Assembly (NCBI RefSeq): GCF_003234815.2
Contig: NZ_CP126279.1
Coordinates: forward strand, 1,674,001-1,738,000
DNA from: Curtobacterium sp. MCBD17_035
Lineage (GTDB): Bacteria > Actinomycetota > Actinomycetes > Actinomycetales > Microbacteriaceae
Direction: 5' to 3'
DNA length: 64,000 nt
The position numbers were made by a program, and so were the translations under genes. The notes below the pieces were generated by a model that saw only the letters and a program-made list of their open reading frames with translations, searched no databases and was not told the DNA's origin. Of the stretch, positions 32,359 through 40,358 are shown in pieces (position 1 is the stretch's first letter; each line of letters opens with the position of its first letter).

Positions 32359-34421
32359 CGGTCCCAGCCGCCGCGCCCCTGGTCTCCGCGCCCCCAGCCG
32401 CCGCCGAAGGCGTCGTCGAACCCGGCGGCGCCGAAGCCGCCGCGTCTCGAACCGAGGTAGGACCCGACCACCGCGGCCCCGAGGTCGTCGGCCTCCGGTG
32501 CGACGACGGTCCCGCCCGCGCGCTTCGCCATGGCGTCGATGAACCGGGCGAGCCCGGGGTCGTCACCGAGACGGAAGAAGCTCGTGTGCGCTCCCAGGCG
32601 CGTCGACGTGTCGAGTTCGCGGATCGCGTGGGCGATCGTCAGCGGATCCGGCGGGTAGGCGAAGTACACCTCACCGCCCGGCTCGAGGTGCGAGGTCGGC
32701 TCGCCGTCCGTCACGACGAGCAGCACCGGTTGCGCGTTCGGGTGCTTCCGGAAGTGCCGGTTCGCCAGGAGCAGCGCGTGGTGCAGGTTCGTGCCCTTGT
32801 CCCACTGCGCGTCGAGCCCCACGAGCTGCTCGATCTCCATGACCTCGGCGGTCCTCCCGAACCCGATGAGCTGCAGGTCGTCGCCGCGGAACCGACTCGT
32901 GATGAGCGTGTGCAGGGCCAGCGCGGTGCGCTTCATCGGCACCCAGCGGTCCTCCATCGCCATCGAGAACGACGTGTCGACGAGGAGCGCCACGCACGCC
33001 TGTGTCCGCGCTTCGGTCTCCTGCACCTCGACGTCGTCGATCGTCAACCGGACGCCGGAACCGATCGCGCGCCCCTCGCCAGCGGTGCGCGTCAGGGCGT
33101 TCGTCATCGTGCGCGTGACGTCCCACGGCTCGGTGTCCCCGAACGCCCAGGCCCTCGTCGCGCCGGAGCGCTCGCCCGCGGCTCCAGCGCTCCGCAGGTC
33201 GCGGCCTCCCGTGCGGCCGCTCATCTTCTCGGCGACGTCGCGGAGCAGCGCCTTGCCGAGCTGTCGCATGGCCTTGGGTGTCAAGCGGAGCTGCCCGTCG
33301 AGTCCGCGCTTGAGTGCCCCGGTGTCGCGGAGGGCCTTCTCGAGCTGCTGCAGCGTCCGCGCGTCGACCGCGGACTCCTCACCGAGCTGCCGCCGGAGCG
33401 CGTCGAGGTCGAGGTCGTCGAGCTGTGACCCGTTGTGCGACTGCGCGAGCTGGTCGGCGAGCTGGTCGAGGTCCGCCAGGTCCTGGAACACTCCGGTCCC
33501 GTCGCCGAGCCCGAGACCCTCGTCGCCGTCCATGCGCTCGCCCCCGCCCCAGTCCTCGCCCGGACGGAGCGCGCGGAGGTTCCCGTCGAGTTGCGCGAGG
33601 GACTGCATCAGGTCGGGGGAGCCGAAGGCCTGGGCCGCCAGCGCGTCGAGCTCGTCCCGCTGCTCCCGGGTCATCGAGTTCCGCATGCGCTGGGCGGCCG
33701 CGGCTCGGGCGGCGAGGGCGTCGAGCAGTTCGTCGATGTCCACCGGCGCCTCGGGGAAGAACGCCCCGTGCTTCGCCATGAAGTCCTCGAACTGCTCCGG
33801 CGTGTCGGCCCCCCGCGCGTGCGCGTCGAGCAGTTCGTTCAGGTCGGTGAGCATGTCGTTGATCGCGGCCCGGTCGGCGTCGGTGGCGTTCTCGAGCGCC
33901 TGCTTCATCCCGGCGAACCGCTGGTCGAGCATCTCGCGCCCGAGCAGGTCCTTGATCCGCCCGTAGGCCGCGGCCGCCTGCGGACTCTGCCACCGGTAGT
34001 CGCTGAGCTCGCTCACCGCCGCGGCGGGGGAGGACGGGAGGCTGTCCAGCTGCATCTGGGCGAGGGCGCGGACGCCGTCGTCCATCTCCACGTCACGCGC
34101 CAGCTGGCCGCGCTCCTGCGTGACGGCCTGGTCCAGCAGCTCGCGGATCTCCTCGAGCGTGCCGTCGAGGTTGTGCTTGCGCGTCAGTTCGCGGCGACGC
34201 TCGGCGACACGGCGGGCGAGGTCGTCGAGCCCGGCCTGGTCACGACCACCACGGCGGAGGAACTCCCGCATCGCGCGCTCGGGTGAGTACCCGGCCATGA
34301 CGTCCTGACCGATGGCGTCCATGGCCTCGCTGGTGTCGACGGGCGGCGCGAGCGGGTCCGGGCCGCCGGCGTACTTCCGGTACCGGGCGTCGCGGGCGAG
34401 CCGCCGGTTGGTCCCCGTCAT
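32355..34421 (-). CDS. VWA domain-containing protein paired with a MoxR-type AAA ATPase
   Basis: A 688-residue protein. The N-terminal two-thirds are helical and acidic, with many Leu/Asp/Gln heptad-like stretches. Residues about 485-650 form a von Willebrand A domain with a MIDAS motif DTSFSM (D-x-S-x-S), a downstream threonine in DKGTNLHHAL and the aspartate of VVTDGEPTSH. The C terminus is Gly/Arg-rich (GGWGRGDQGRGG). VWA proteins pair with MoxR-like ATPases, as here with the gene 6 bp upstream in the same direction, forming chaperone-like or metal-insertion machines. This resembles the magnesium-chelatase D-subunit arrangement but lacks a ChlD AAA domain. The target is unknown. Confidence 0.87.
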   Translation of the reverse strand: MTGTNRRLARDARYRKYAGGPDPLAPPVDTSEAMDAIGQDVMAGYSPERAMREFLRRGGRDQAGLDDLARRVAERRRELTRKHNLDGTLEEIRELLDQAVTQERGQLARDVEMDDGVRALAQMQLDSLPSSPAAAVSELSDYRWQSPQAAAAYGRIKDLLGREMLDQRFAGMKQALENATDADRAAINDMLTDLNELLDAHARGADTPEQFEDFMAKHGAFFPEAPVDIDELLDALAARAAAAQRMRNSMTREQRDELDALAAQAFGSPDLMQSLAQLDGNLRALRPGEDWGGGERMDGDEGLGLGDGTGVFQDLADLDQLADQLAQSHNGSQLDDLDLDALRRQLGEESAVDARTLQQLEKALRDTGALKRGLDGQLRLTPKAMRQLGKALLRDVAEKMSGRTGGRDLRSAGAAGERSGATRAWAFGDTEPWDVTRTMTNALTRTAGEGRAIGSGVRLTIDDVEVQETEARTQACVALLVDTSFSMAMEDRWVPMKRTALALHTLITSRFRGDDLQLIGFGRTAEVMEIEQLVGLDAQWDKGTNLHHALLLANRHFRKHPNAQPVLLVVTDGEPTSHLEPGGEVYFAYPPDPLTIAHAIRELDTSTRLGAHTSFFRLGDDPGLARFIDAMAKRAGGTVVAPEADDLGAAVVGSYLGSRRGGFGAAGFDDAFGGGWGRGDQGRGGWDR

Positions 34422-34427
34422 GCGACC

Positions 34428-35813
34428 TCACATCCCATACGCTGCTTCGCCCCCGCCGGTCTCCTTGCTCACGCGACGGGCCAGGTACAGCCCCTCGAGC
34501 GCGAGTTCGATCGCCCCGGCGCGCTCGCCGTCGGTGTGCGCACCGAGCCGGTCGGCGACCTGGTCGTACAGGTCGGACTCGCCGAGTGACGGCAGGCCGG
34601 ACAGGAAGTCCCGCGCGGTCACCTGCTCGCCCGTGGTGACCATCCCGCCGCGTTCGAGCGCGTCGACGAGCACGCCGAAATCGATGCCTCGGAAGTGCGC
34701 GCGCACCGTCTCGGCGGTCGCCGTGCGGAGCAGGTGCTCGAGGACGTCGTCCGCGCGGTCCTCTTCGCCCGACTCGAACTCGATCTTGCCGCCGAGCACG
34801 TCGACCGCGGTCTCGAGGTCGATCGGGCGCGCCACGGCCTCGTCCTCGCCCTGCCGTGTCGCGCGGTGGACCGCCGCGGCGGCGATGGTCTCGGCACCGG
34901 CGATCGCGAACCGCGCGCTGACGCCGCTGCGCTGGTCGACCGCGCTCGACTCGCGGAGCGCGCGGGTGAACCGGGCCAGGATCTCGACGAGCACGTCCGG
35001 CACGTCGGCGGTGAACTCGGCCTCCTGCCGGATGACCGCGATCTCGTCGTCGAGCTCGGTGGGGTAGTGGGTGCGGATCTCGGCACCGAAGCGGTCCTTG
35101 AGCGGGGTGATGATGCGCCCGCGGTTCGTGTAGTCCTCCGGGTTGGCGCTCGCGACGACGAGCACGTCGAGCGGCAGGCGGAGCACGTACCCGCGGATCT
35201 GGATGTCGCGTTCCTCCATGACGTTGAGCATCGCGACCTGGATCCGCTCGGCGAGGTCCGGGAGTTCGTTGATCGCCACGATCCCGCGGTGGCTGCGGGG
35301 GATGAGCCCGAAGTGGATCGTCTCGGGGTCACCGAGGCTGCGGCCCTCCGCGACCTTCATCGGATCGACGTCGCCGATCAGGTCCGCGACGCTCGTGTCG
35401 GGCGTCGCGAGCTTCTCGACGTACCGGTCCTCCCGGCGCCGCCACTCGATCGGCAGGGCGTCGCCCAGCTCCGCCGCCCGGCGCACGCTCTCGGTCGTGA
35501 TCGGCTCGTACGGGTGCTCCCCGAGCTCGGAGCCGGCGATGACGGGCGTCCACTCGTCGAGCAGGCCGGCGAGCGTCCGGAGGATGCGCGTCTTGCCCTG
35601 GCCACGTTCCCCGAGCAGCACGACGTCGTGACCGGCGATGAGCGCACGCTCGAGCTGCGGGATCACCGTCGACTCGAACCCGTGCATGCCCGGCCAGGGA
35701 TCCCGACCGGCGCGCAGGGCGGCCAGGAGGTTGTCACGGATCTCGGCGCGGACGCTCCGGGCCTGGTGGCCCGAGGCGCGGAGATCGCCGACGGTGGTCA
35801 TCGTTGGACGCAT
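34428..35813 (-). CDS. MoxR/magnesium-chelatase-like AAA ATPase
   Basis: A 461-residue AAA protein. The Walker A is VVLLGERGQGKTRIL (residues about 65-79; GERGQGKT is a variant of GPxGxGKT), Walker B lies in IVAINELPDL, with sensor region VASANPEDYTNRGRI and the helical lid in the C-terminal third. The segment between, with VDPMKVAEGRSL, is the insertion seen in ChlI-like proteins. GTG 35816, ATG 35813 and ATG 35801 are all possible starts; the motifs are unaffected. It is the upstream partner of the VWA protein and probably drives its conformational cycle with ATP. No substrate gene is adjacent. Confidence 0.88.
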   Translation of the reverse strand: MRPTMTTVGDLRASGHQARSVRAEIRDNLLAALRAGRDPWPGMHGFESTVIPQLERALIAGHDVVLLGERGQGKTRILRTLAGLLDEWTPVIAGSELGEHPYEPITTESVRRAAELGDALPIEWRRREDRYVEKLATPDTSVADLIGDVDPMKVAEGRSLGDPETIHFGLIPRSHRGIVAINELPDLAERIQVAMLNVMEERDIQIRGYVLRLPLDVLVVASANPEDYTNRGRIITPLKDRFGAEIRTHYPTELDDEIAVIRQEAEFTADVPDVLVEILARFTRALRESSAVDQRSGVSARFAIAGAETIAAAAVHRATRQGEDEAVARPIDLETAVDVLGGKIEFESGEEDRADDVLEHLLRTATAETVRAHFRGIDFGVLVDALERGGMVTTGEQVTARDFLSGLPSLGESDLYDQVADRLGAHTDGERAGAIELALEGLYLARRVSKETGGGEAAYGM

Positions 35814-35854
35814 CACCCCGTCAACGGTACGCCCGCCCCCCCGCGGGCGGGCGG

Positions 35855-36685
35855 TCAGTCGTCGAAGTCGGTGCTGCGGCTGACGGCTTCCCAGGTGTCC
35901 GCGTCCGCGCGCAGCGCGTCGAGGGCGGATCGGAAGCCGTCCGACGCGTCGTTGCCGAGCAGGAGCATGAACGGCGGCTCGTCCGACTCGACGGCGGTGA
36001 TGAGCGCCTCCGCCGCCTTGGCCGGGTCGCCCTTCTGCGTGCCGTGGACGGTGTCGTGTTCCTTCCGGCGTCTGCCGGCGGTCTCGGCGTAGTCCGCGAT
36101 CGGCTCGGCCGACTGGGTCAGCGAGCGTCCGGCGAAGTCCGTCCGGAACCCACCGGGCTCGACCACCATCGCGGTGATGCCGAGCGGCGCGACCTCAGCG
36201 CGGAGCGACAGGGTCAGGGCCTCCATCGCCGCCTTGACCGCGGCGTAGTAGCCGGATCCGGCGGGCGAGATGCGGGCGCCGATCGACGAGATGTTCACGA
36301 TGGTGCCGGATCGGCGGCCGCGCATGCCGGGCAGCACGGCCTTGATCGTGCGGACGGTCCCGAACACGTGGGTGTCGAAGAGGGTCTGGACGGGTCCTTC
36401 CTCGCCCTCCTCGACCGCCGCCCGGTACCCGTACCCGGCGTTGTTGACGAGGACGTCGACGGCGCCGAACCGGTCCTCCGCGGCCCGCACGGCGGCGGTG
36501 ACCTGCGCGTCGTCCGTGACGTCGAGCGCGAGCGCGAGCGCGGAGTCGGGGTGGTCGCGGGCGATGTCCTCGACCTTCGTCACGTCGCGCGCGGTGACGA
36601 CGGCGTTGTGACCGTGGGCGAGCACGGCCCCGGCGAACGAGCGCCCGAGTCCGGTCGAGCAGCCGGTGATGAGCCAGGTGGCCAT
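35855..36685 (-). CDS. Short-chain dehydrogenase/reductase
   Basis: A 276-residue classical SDR. It shows ITGCSTGLGRSFA (TGxxxGxG nucleotide motif), D in LDVTDDAQ, NNAGYGY, the catalytic serine in NISSIG and Y-x3-K in YYAAVKAAM, followed by PGGFRTDFAG. Length and motifs fit the oxidoreductase group with loose substrate range (often annotated as oxidoreductase or short-chain dehydrogenase). GGAAGGA lies 7-13 bases before the ATG. It is last in a minus-strand set with the epimerase gene upstream, separated by a 28-codon flavoprotein remnant. The cofactor is probably NADP(H) or NAD(H); the residue after the second strand (TARD) does not settle it. Confidence 0.9.
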   Translation of the reverse strand: MATWLITGCSTGLGRSFAGAVLAHGHNAVVTARDVTKVEDIARDHPDSALALALDVTDDAQVTAAVRAAEDRFGAVDVLVNNAGYGYRAAVEEGEEGPVQTLFDTHVFGTVRTIKAVLPGMRGRRSGTIVNISSIGARISPAGSGYYAAVKAAMEALTLSLRAEVAPLGITAMVVEPGGFRTDFAGRSLTQSAEPIADYAETAGRRRKEHDTVHGTQKGDPAKAAEALITAVESDEPPFMLLLGNDASDGFRSALDALRADADTWEAVSRSTDFDD

Positions 36686-36748
36686 GGTGGGTCCTTCCGT
36701 GGTGGTGGAGATGGTGGTCGTGGTGGTGGACCCGGCGCCGCCGCGGGG

Positions 36749-36835
36749 TCAGACCCAGTGCGGCTGCGCGAGGACTCCGTGCGGGTCGACCGACGCGGCG
36801 ACGCGGCGGAGGCGGGCGGTGTTGTCCCCGCTCAC
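36749..36835 (-). pseudogene. Remnant of a berberine-bridge-type FAD oxidase C terminus
   Basis: A 28-codon frame starts at GTG 36835, overlapping the epimerase stop by GTGA. It encodes a segment reading D-N-T-A-R-L-R-R-V then V-D-P-H-G-V-L. This matches the C-terminal pattern of BBE-domain FAD oxidases (NxxRLxxVKxxxDPxxxF), which normally ends a 450-residue protein. No upstream flavoprotein is present, because the epimerase gene occupies that position. It is most likely a deletion scar of a larger gene between epimerase and SDR. It could also be translated as a short peptide because of the coupled start. Confidence 0.5.
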
Positions 36836-37833
36836 ACGACCCGCGGCGCGTAGGCCTCGGCGAGGCGGTCCATGAGCGCGTCCTTCTCGGGGTCGACCTG
36901 CTGGCGCTCGGGGTGCGCGTCATACCAGGCGACGATCTCGCGCGCGCCCTGCCGGAACGTCGTGCGCGCCGCGAACCCGGGCACGAGCGTCCGGATCTTG
37001 GCGTTGTCGAACACCATCGTGTTCGCCTTGTCGCCGATCACCCCCGCACCCCACGCCGCGTCGTTCGCGAGGATCGCCTCGGTCGGCACGTGCACGAGTT
37101 GCGGCTCCGGCGCGTCCGCAGCGGCCGCCACCTCGGTGAACAGCTGGTTCCACGTCGGGGTCTCGTCGCCAGTGATGTGGAACGCCTCGCCGATCGCCTC
37201 GGCGCGGTCGAGGACGCCCGTGAACCCGACGGCGAAGTCGCGGCTGTGGGTGATCGTCCAGAGCGAGGTGCCGTCGCCCGGGACGACGACCGGCTTGCCG
37301 GCCCGCATCCGGGCGATCACGGTCCAGCCGCCGTCGAACGGGATGAGCGTCTCGTCGTAGGTGTGCGAGGGTCGGACGATGGTCATCGGGAAGTCGTCGT
37401 CCCGGTAGGCCTGCAGCAGGAGCTCCTCGCAGGCGATCTTGTTCCGCGAGTACTCCCAGTACGGGTTCTTCAGCGGGGTCGACTCCGTGATCGGCAGGTG
37501 GGTCGCCGGCGTCTGGTAGGCCGACGCGGAACTGATGAAGACGTACTGGCGGGTCCGTCCGGCGAACACCTCGATGTCCTGACGGACCTGGTCCGGCGTG
37601 AACACGACCCAGTTCACGACCACGTCGAACTGCGCGTCTCCGAGCGCCGCCTCCAGCGCCTCCCGATCGGCCGTGTCCGCGGTCAGCCGGGTGACCTCGT
37701 CGGGGATCGCCCGCAGGTCGCTCGATCCGCGGTTGAGCACGGTCACGTCGAACCCCTGCCGCACGGCCTCCCGCGTGCAGGAGGCGCTGATCGCGCCGCT
37801 CCCGCCGATGAACAACACCCTGGCACCCGTCAT
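36832..37833 (-). CDS. NAD-dependent epimerase/dehydratase family protein
   Basis: A 333-residue extended SDR. The nucleotide motif is FIGGSGAISAS, an atypical version of GxxGxxG. Also visible are the SSASAYQ segment and Y-x3-K in WEYSRNKIACEE. Substrate-side segments TIVRPSHTYDE and SLWTITHSRDFAVGFTG are characteristic of a reductase group often annotated as SDR family NAD(P)-dependent oxidoreductase. GAAGGAG is 7-13 bases before the ATG. It is the first gene of a minus-strand set with the flavoprotein remnant and an SDR. Its substrate is not known; isoflavone-reductase-like or sugar-nucleotide activities are both possible. Confidence 0.87.
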   Translation of the reverse strand: MTGARVLFIGGSGAISASCTREAVRQGFDVTVLNRGSSDLRAIPDEVTRLTADTADREALEAALGDAQFDVVVNWVVFTPDQVRQDIEVFAGRTRQYVFISSASAYQTPATHLPITESTPLKNPYWEYSRNKIACEELLLQAYRDDDFPMTIVRPSHTYDETLIPFDGGWTVIARMRAGKPVVVPGDGTSLWTITHSRDFAVGFTGVLDRAEAIGEAFHITGDETPTWNQLFTEVAAAADAPEPQLVHVPTEAILANDAAWGAGVIGDKANTMVFDNAKIRTLVPGFAARTTFRQGAREIVAWYDAHPERQQVDPEKDALMDRLAEAYAPRVV

Positions 37834-37915
37834 CGTCCGCTCCTTCGCGTCCGCGCCCGTGGTCCGGGCGCACGCTCCCAGCCTGGCACCCGCCGGGAGG
37901 CACGGTCCAGGTCCG

Positions 37916-37960
37916 GCGGTCCGGCCCGGCGCGGTCCGGCCCGGCGCGGTCCGGCCCGGG
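37916..37960. repeat. Three 15-bp tandem repeats in a divergent gap
   Basis: GCGGTCCGGCCCGGC occurs at 37916 and 37931, with a third copy at 37946 changed in its last base. It lies between the epimerase (minus) and MFS (plus) genes, close to where their promoters should be. Strand-slippage origin is likely. Confidence 0.75.
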
Positions 37961-38018
37961 CGCGACGGGAAGGGGTCCCGCCGACGTCGGAGGGCCGGAG
38001 CGGGGTAGCGTCACTGCC

Positions 38019-39236
38019 GTGCTCCACCGCTCCACCTCGCCCTCACGGGTGCTCCGTCCCGGCCTCGTCCTGGTCGGCCTGCTGCTCGTCGCCGCGAACC
38101 TCCGCGCCGGGATCACGTCGGTCGGGCCGGTGCTCGCCGACGTGCAGCAATCGGTGCATATTCCCTCGGCGACGGCGTCGGCGCTCATCAGCCTGCCGTT
38201 GCTCGCGTTCGCGGCCGTCGCACCGGTCGCGCCCGCGATCGCGCGCGCCCTCGGGATCGAGCGCACGCTCGGGGTGTCCTTGGCCGCCCTGGCGGTCGGG
38301 ATCGTCCTCCGCTCGGTGCCCGGACCGGCGCTGCTGTGGGTCGGCACCGTCCTGCTCGGCGTCGCGATCGCGGTGGTGAACGTCGAACTGCCCGCGCTCG
38401 TCAAGCGGGACTTCCCCGACCGCATCGGGCAGGTCACGGGCGCCTACTCCGCCGTGCAGTCGACGTTCGCCGCGATCGCGGCCGGGATCGCGGTCCCCGT
38501 CGCCGGGTCCGACGGCTCGGGCTGGCGGCTCGCGCTCGGGCTCTGGGCGGGTCTCGCGCTCGTCGCGCTGGCCGTCTTCGCGCCGCAGCTCCGGGCCCGG
38601 ACGGTCGTGCCGCCGGCCGCGGACGACGTCGCGCTCGACGAGGTCCGGCACCCGGACCCGACCCACCGGTCACCGTGGCGCTCGGCGCTCGGATGGCAGG
38701 TCACGGCGTTCATGGGCCTCCAGTCGGTCGGCTACTACGTCGTCATCACGTGGCTGCCGACGATCGAACGCACCGCCGGGGTGAGCGCCGCCGCGGCGGG
38801 CGTGCACCAGTTCCTCCTCAACGCGTTCGCCATCGCGGGCAGCCTCCTGTGCTCCGCCGCGCTGCCGCGGTTCCGGGACCAGCGCATCCTGGCGTCGGTG
38901 AGCCCGCTGTTCTTCGTGGCGGCGATGGCGGGACAGCTCGTGGACCCGCACCTCGCCGCGGTGTGGGACAGCCTCATCGGTGTGTCCGGTGGAGCGTGCA
39001 TCGTGCTGGCCCTGTCGTTCTTCGGCCTCCGCACCGAGCACCACCGACAGGCGGCGGGGCTGTCCGCGATGGCGCAGACCGTCGGGTACCTGTTGGCCGC
39101 GGCCGGACCGATCGCCGTGAGCGCCCTCCACGACGCGGTCGGTTCCTGGCGACCGGCACTCGTGGTGCTGCTCGTGCTCGAGGTCGCGCTCGCCGGGCTC
39201 GGCCTGCTCGCCGGGCGCCGCCGGGTGATCGGCTGA
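38019..39236 (+). CDS. CynX/NimT-type MFS transporter
   Basis: A 405-residue transporter with about 12 transmembrane helices. The first helix with the motif VAANLRAGITSVGPVL is characteristic of the CynX/NimT (cyanate/nitroimidazole) group, and the second half has WLPTIERTAGVSAAAAGV. The GTG start at 38019 has no clear ribosome-binding site, and a 15-bp tandem repeat lies about 60 bp upstream. It is a single-gene unit, convergent with the L,D-transpeptidase gene. Cyanate transport is only a family name: there is no cyanase gene nearby, so an efflux or uptake role for small organic compounds is as likely. Confidence 0.88.
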   Translation: MLHRSTSPSRVLRPGLVLVGLLLVAANLRAGITSVGPVLADVQQSVHIPSATASALISLPLLAFAAVAPVAPAIARALGIERTLGVSLAALAVGIVLRSVPGPALLWVGTVLLGVAIAVVNVELPALVKRDFPDRIGQVTGAYSAVQSTFAAIAAGIAVPVAGSDGSGWRLALGLWAGLALVALAVFAPQLRARTVVPPAADDVALDEVRHPDPTHRSPWRSALGWQVTAFMGLQSVGYYVVITWLPTIERTAGVSAAAAGVHQFLLNAFAIAGSLLCSAALPRFRDQRILASVSPLFFVAAMAGQLVDPHLAAVWDSLIGVSGGACIVLALSFFGLRTEHHRQAAGLSAMAQTVGYLLAAAGPIAVSALHDAVGSWRPALVVLLVLEVALAGLGLLAGRRRVIG

Positions 39237-39281
39237 GGCTCCCCGCCCTGGTGACCAGCACGACGGCTGCCGGCACGGCCG

Positions 39282-40265
39282 TCAGGTGAACTGGATCGGC
39301 GTCCCCACCGGCAGGGTCGCGAGCGCGGCGGTCATCGCGGCGGAGATCCGGACGCAGCCGTGGGAGCTGCCCGTGGGGTCCGGGTAGTAGTGCAGCGCCG
39401 TCAGGGCGGAGTTCCCCCCGTACCCGGGAAGCAGGGCGGAGTGCGCCCCGGTCAGGGCGATCGGGTGGCCCTCGGTGTACGCGATCCTCGTGTCGACGTA
39501 GTCCGCCTCCATGTACGTCGAGGTGGCGGCGGGCGTCGGATCGGTCGGTGTGCCCAGCCGGGCGGCCTCGCTCGTGGCCGTCGCACCGCTCTCGGTGACG
39601 ATCGCGATCGTCGAGGTCGCGTTGTCGACCCGGATCATGCGGTCCGTCCGGGTCAGGGTGAAGTCGGCCGCCCGCGCCCACGCGAAGGTCGCGCTCGGGG
39701 CGGTGGCCACACCGTTCGTGCCAGGGGTGCTCTTCCGTGACGGCGTGGACACCAGGACCATCCCGCCGTCGGCACCGGGGGAGCGTCCCCAGACCGCCGT
39801 GGCCGCTGGCCGGTTGACGGTCGGCACGGTGGCGCCGAGCGCTGCGATCGGCGCGCTGTCGGCGGCGGGGCTGGCGTACAGCGGCACGAGCGCCTGCCTC
39901 GGTGTCGCGATCTCCCACTGGTTCGCGGGGTGGGCCGTGGTGCCGTCGAGCAGGCCGGGGATGACGGCGTCGTAGTACGCCAACGGCAGCGCCGCGAGCG
40001 CCTGGGGACCGACCGGCGGCGGCACGGCCGCGAGGGTGGGTGTCGGCGCGGGCGTCGGGGTGATGCGGCGTGCCTCGGCGGTGGGGGTCGTCGCGGGCGT
40101 GGCCGGACGACCGTGGGTGACGCCGACCCCGATGCCCACCGCGACGAGCCCGACGACGACGACGCCCACCGCGACGAGCAGCGGACGCTGCCGCCGCCTC
40201 GACCGGGAGGCCCGCAGCGCGTCGGCCTGGTCGCCCGGCTCGTCGACGTGATCGGTCGTGTCCAC
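39282..40265 (-). CDS. Membrane-anchored L,D-transpeptidase (YkuD domain)
   Basis: A 327-residue cell-wall enzyme. Residues about 28-50 form a transmembrane anchor (PLLVAVGVVVVGLVAVGIGV), followed by a Pro/Thr/Ala-rich extracellular linker. The YkuD catalytic domain occupies about 200-327, with the motif HYYPDPTGSSHGCVRIS, nucleophile C304 and H302. It makes 3-3 peptidoglycan cross-links or attaches proteins to the wall. The GTG start at 40265 precedes an Asp/Glu-rich cytoplasmic stretch. GACGGC and GCCGTC, forming a small hairpin over its stop (39262-39283), lie between it and the convergent MFS gene. The linker is longer and less ordered than the Ig-like domains of mycobacterial Ldt proteins. 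Confidence 0.9.
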   Translation of the reverse strand: MDTTDHVDEPGDQADALRASRSRRRQRPLLVAVGVVVVGLVAVGIGVGVTHGRPATPATTPTAEARRITPTPAPTPTLAAVPPPVGPQALAALPLAYYDAVIPGLLDGTTAHPANQWEIATPRQALVPLYASPAADSAPIAALGATVPTVNRPAATAVWGRSPGADGGMVLVSTPSRKSTPGTNGVATAPSATFAWARAADFTLTRTDRMIRVDNATSTIAIVTESGATATSEAARLGTPTDPTPAATSTYMEADYVDTRIAYTEGHPIALTGAHSALLPGYGGNSALTALHYYPDPTGSSHGCVRISAAMTAALATLPVGTPIQFT

Positions 40266-40358
40266 TGTTCCCCCTCCGGCACGAGGGGCCCTCGACCCTC
40301 GTGCGCCAGGTCCATTGTCGTCCGCGGGTGCCCCGTCGTCCGCCGCCGCTCCGGACGG

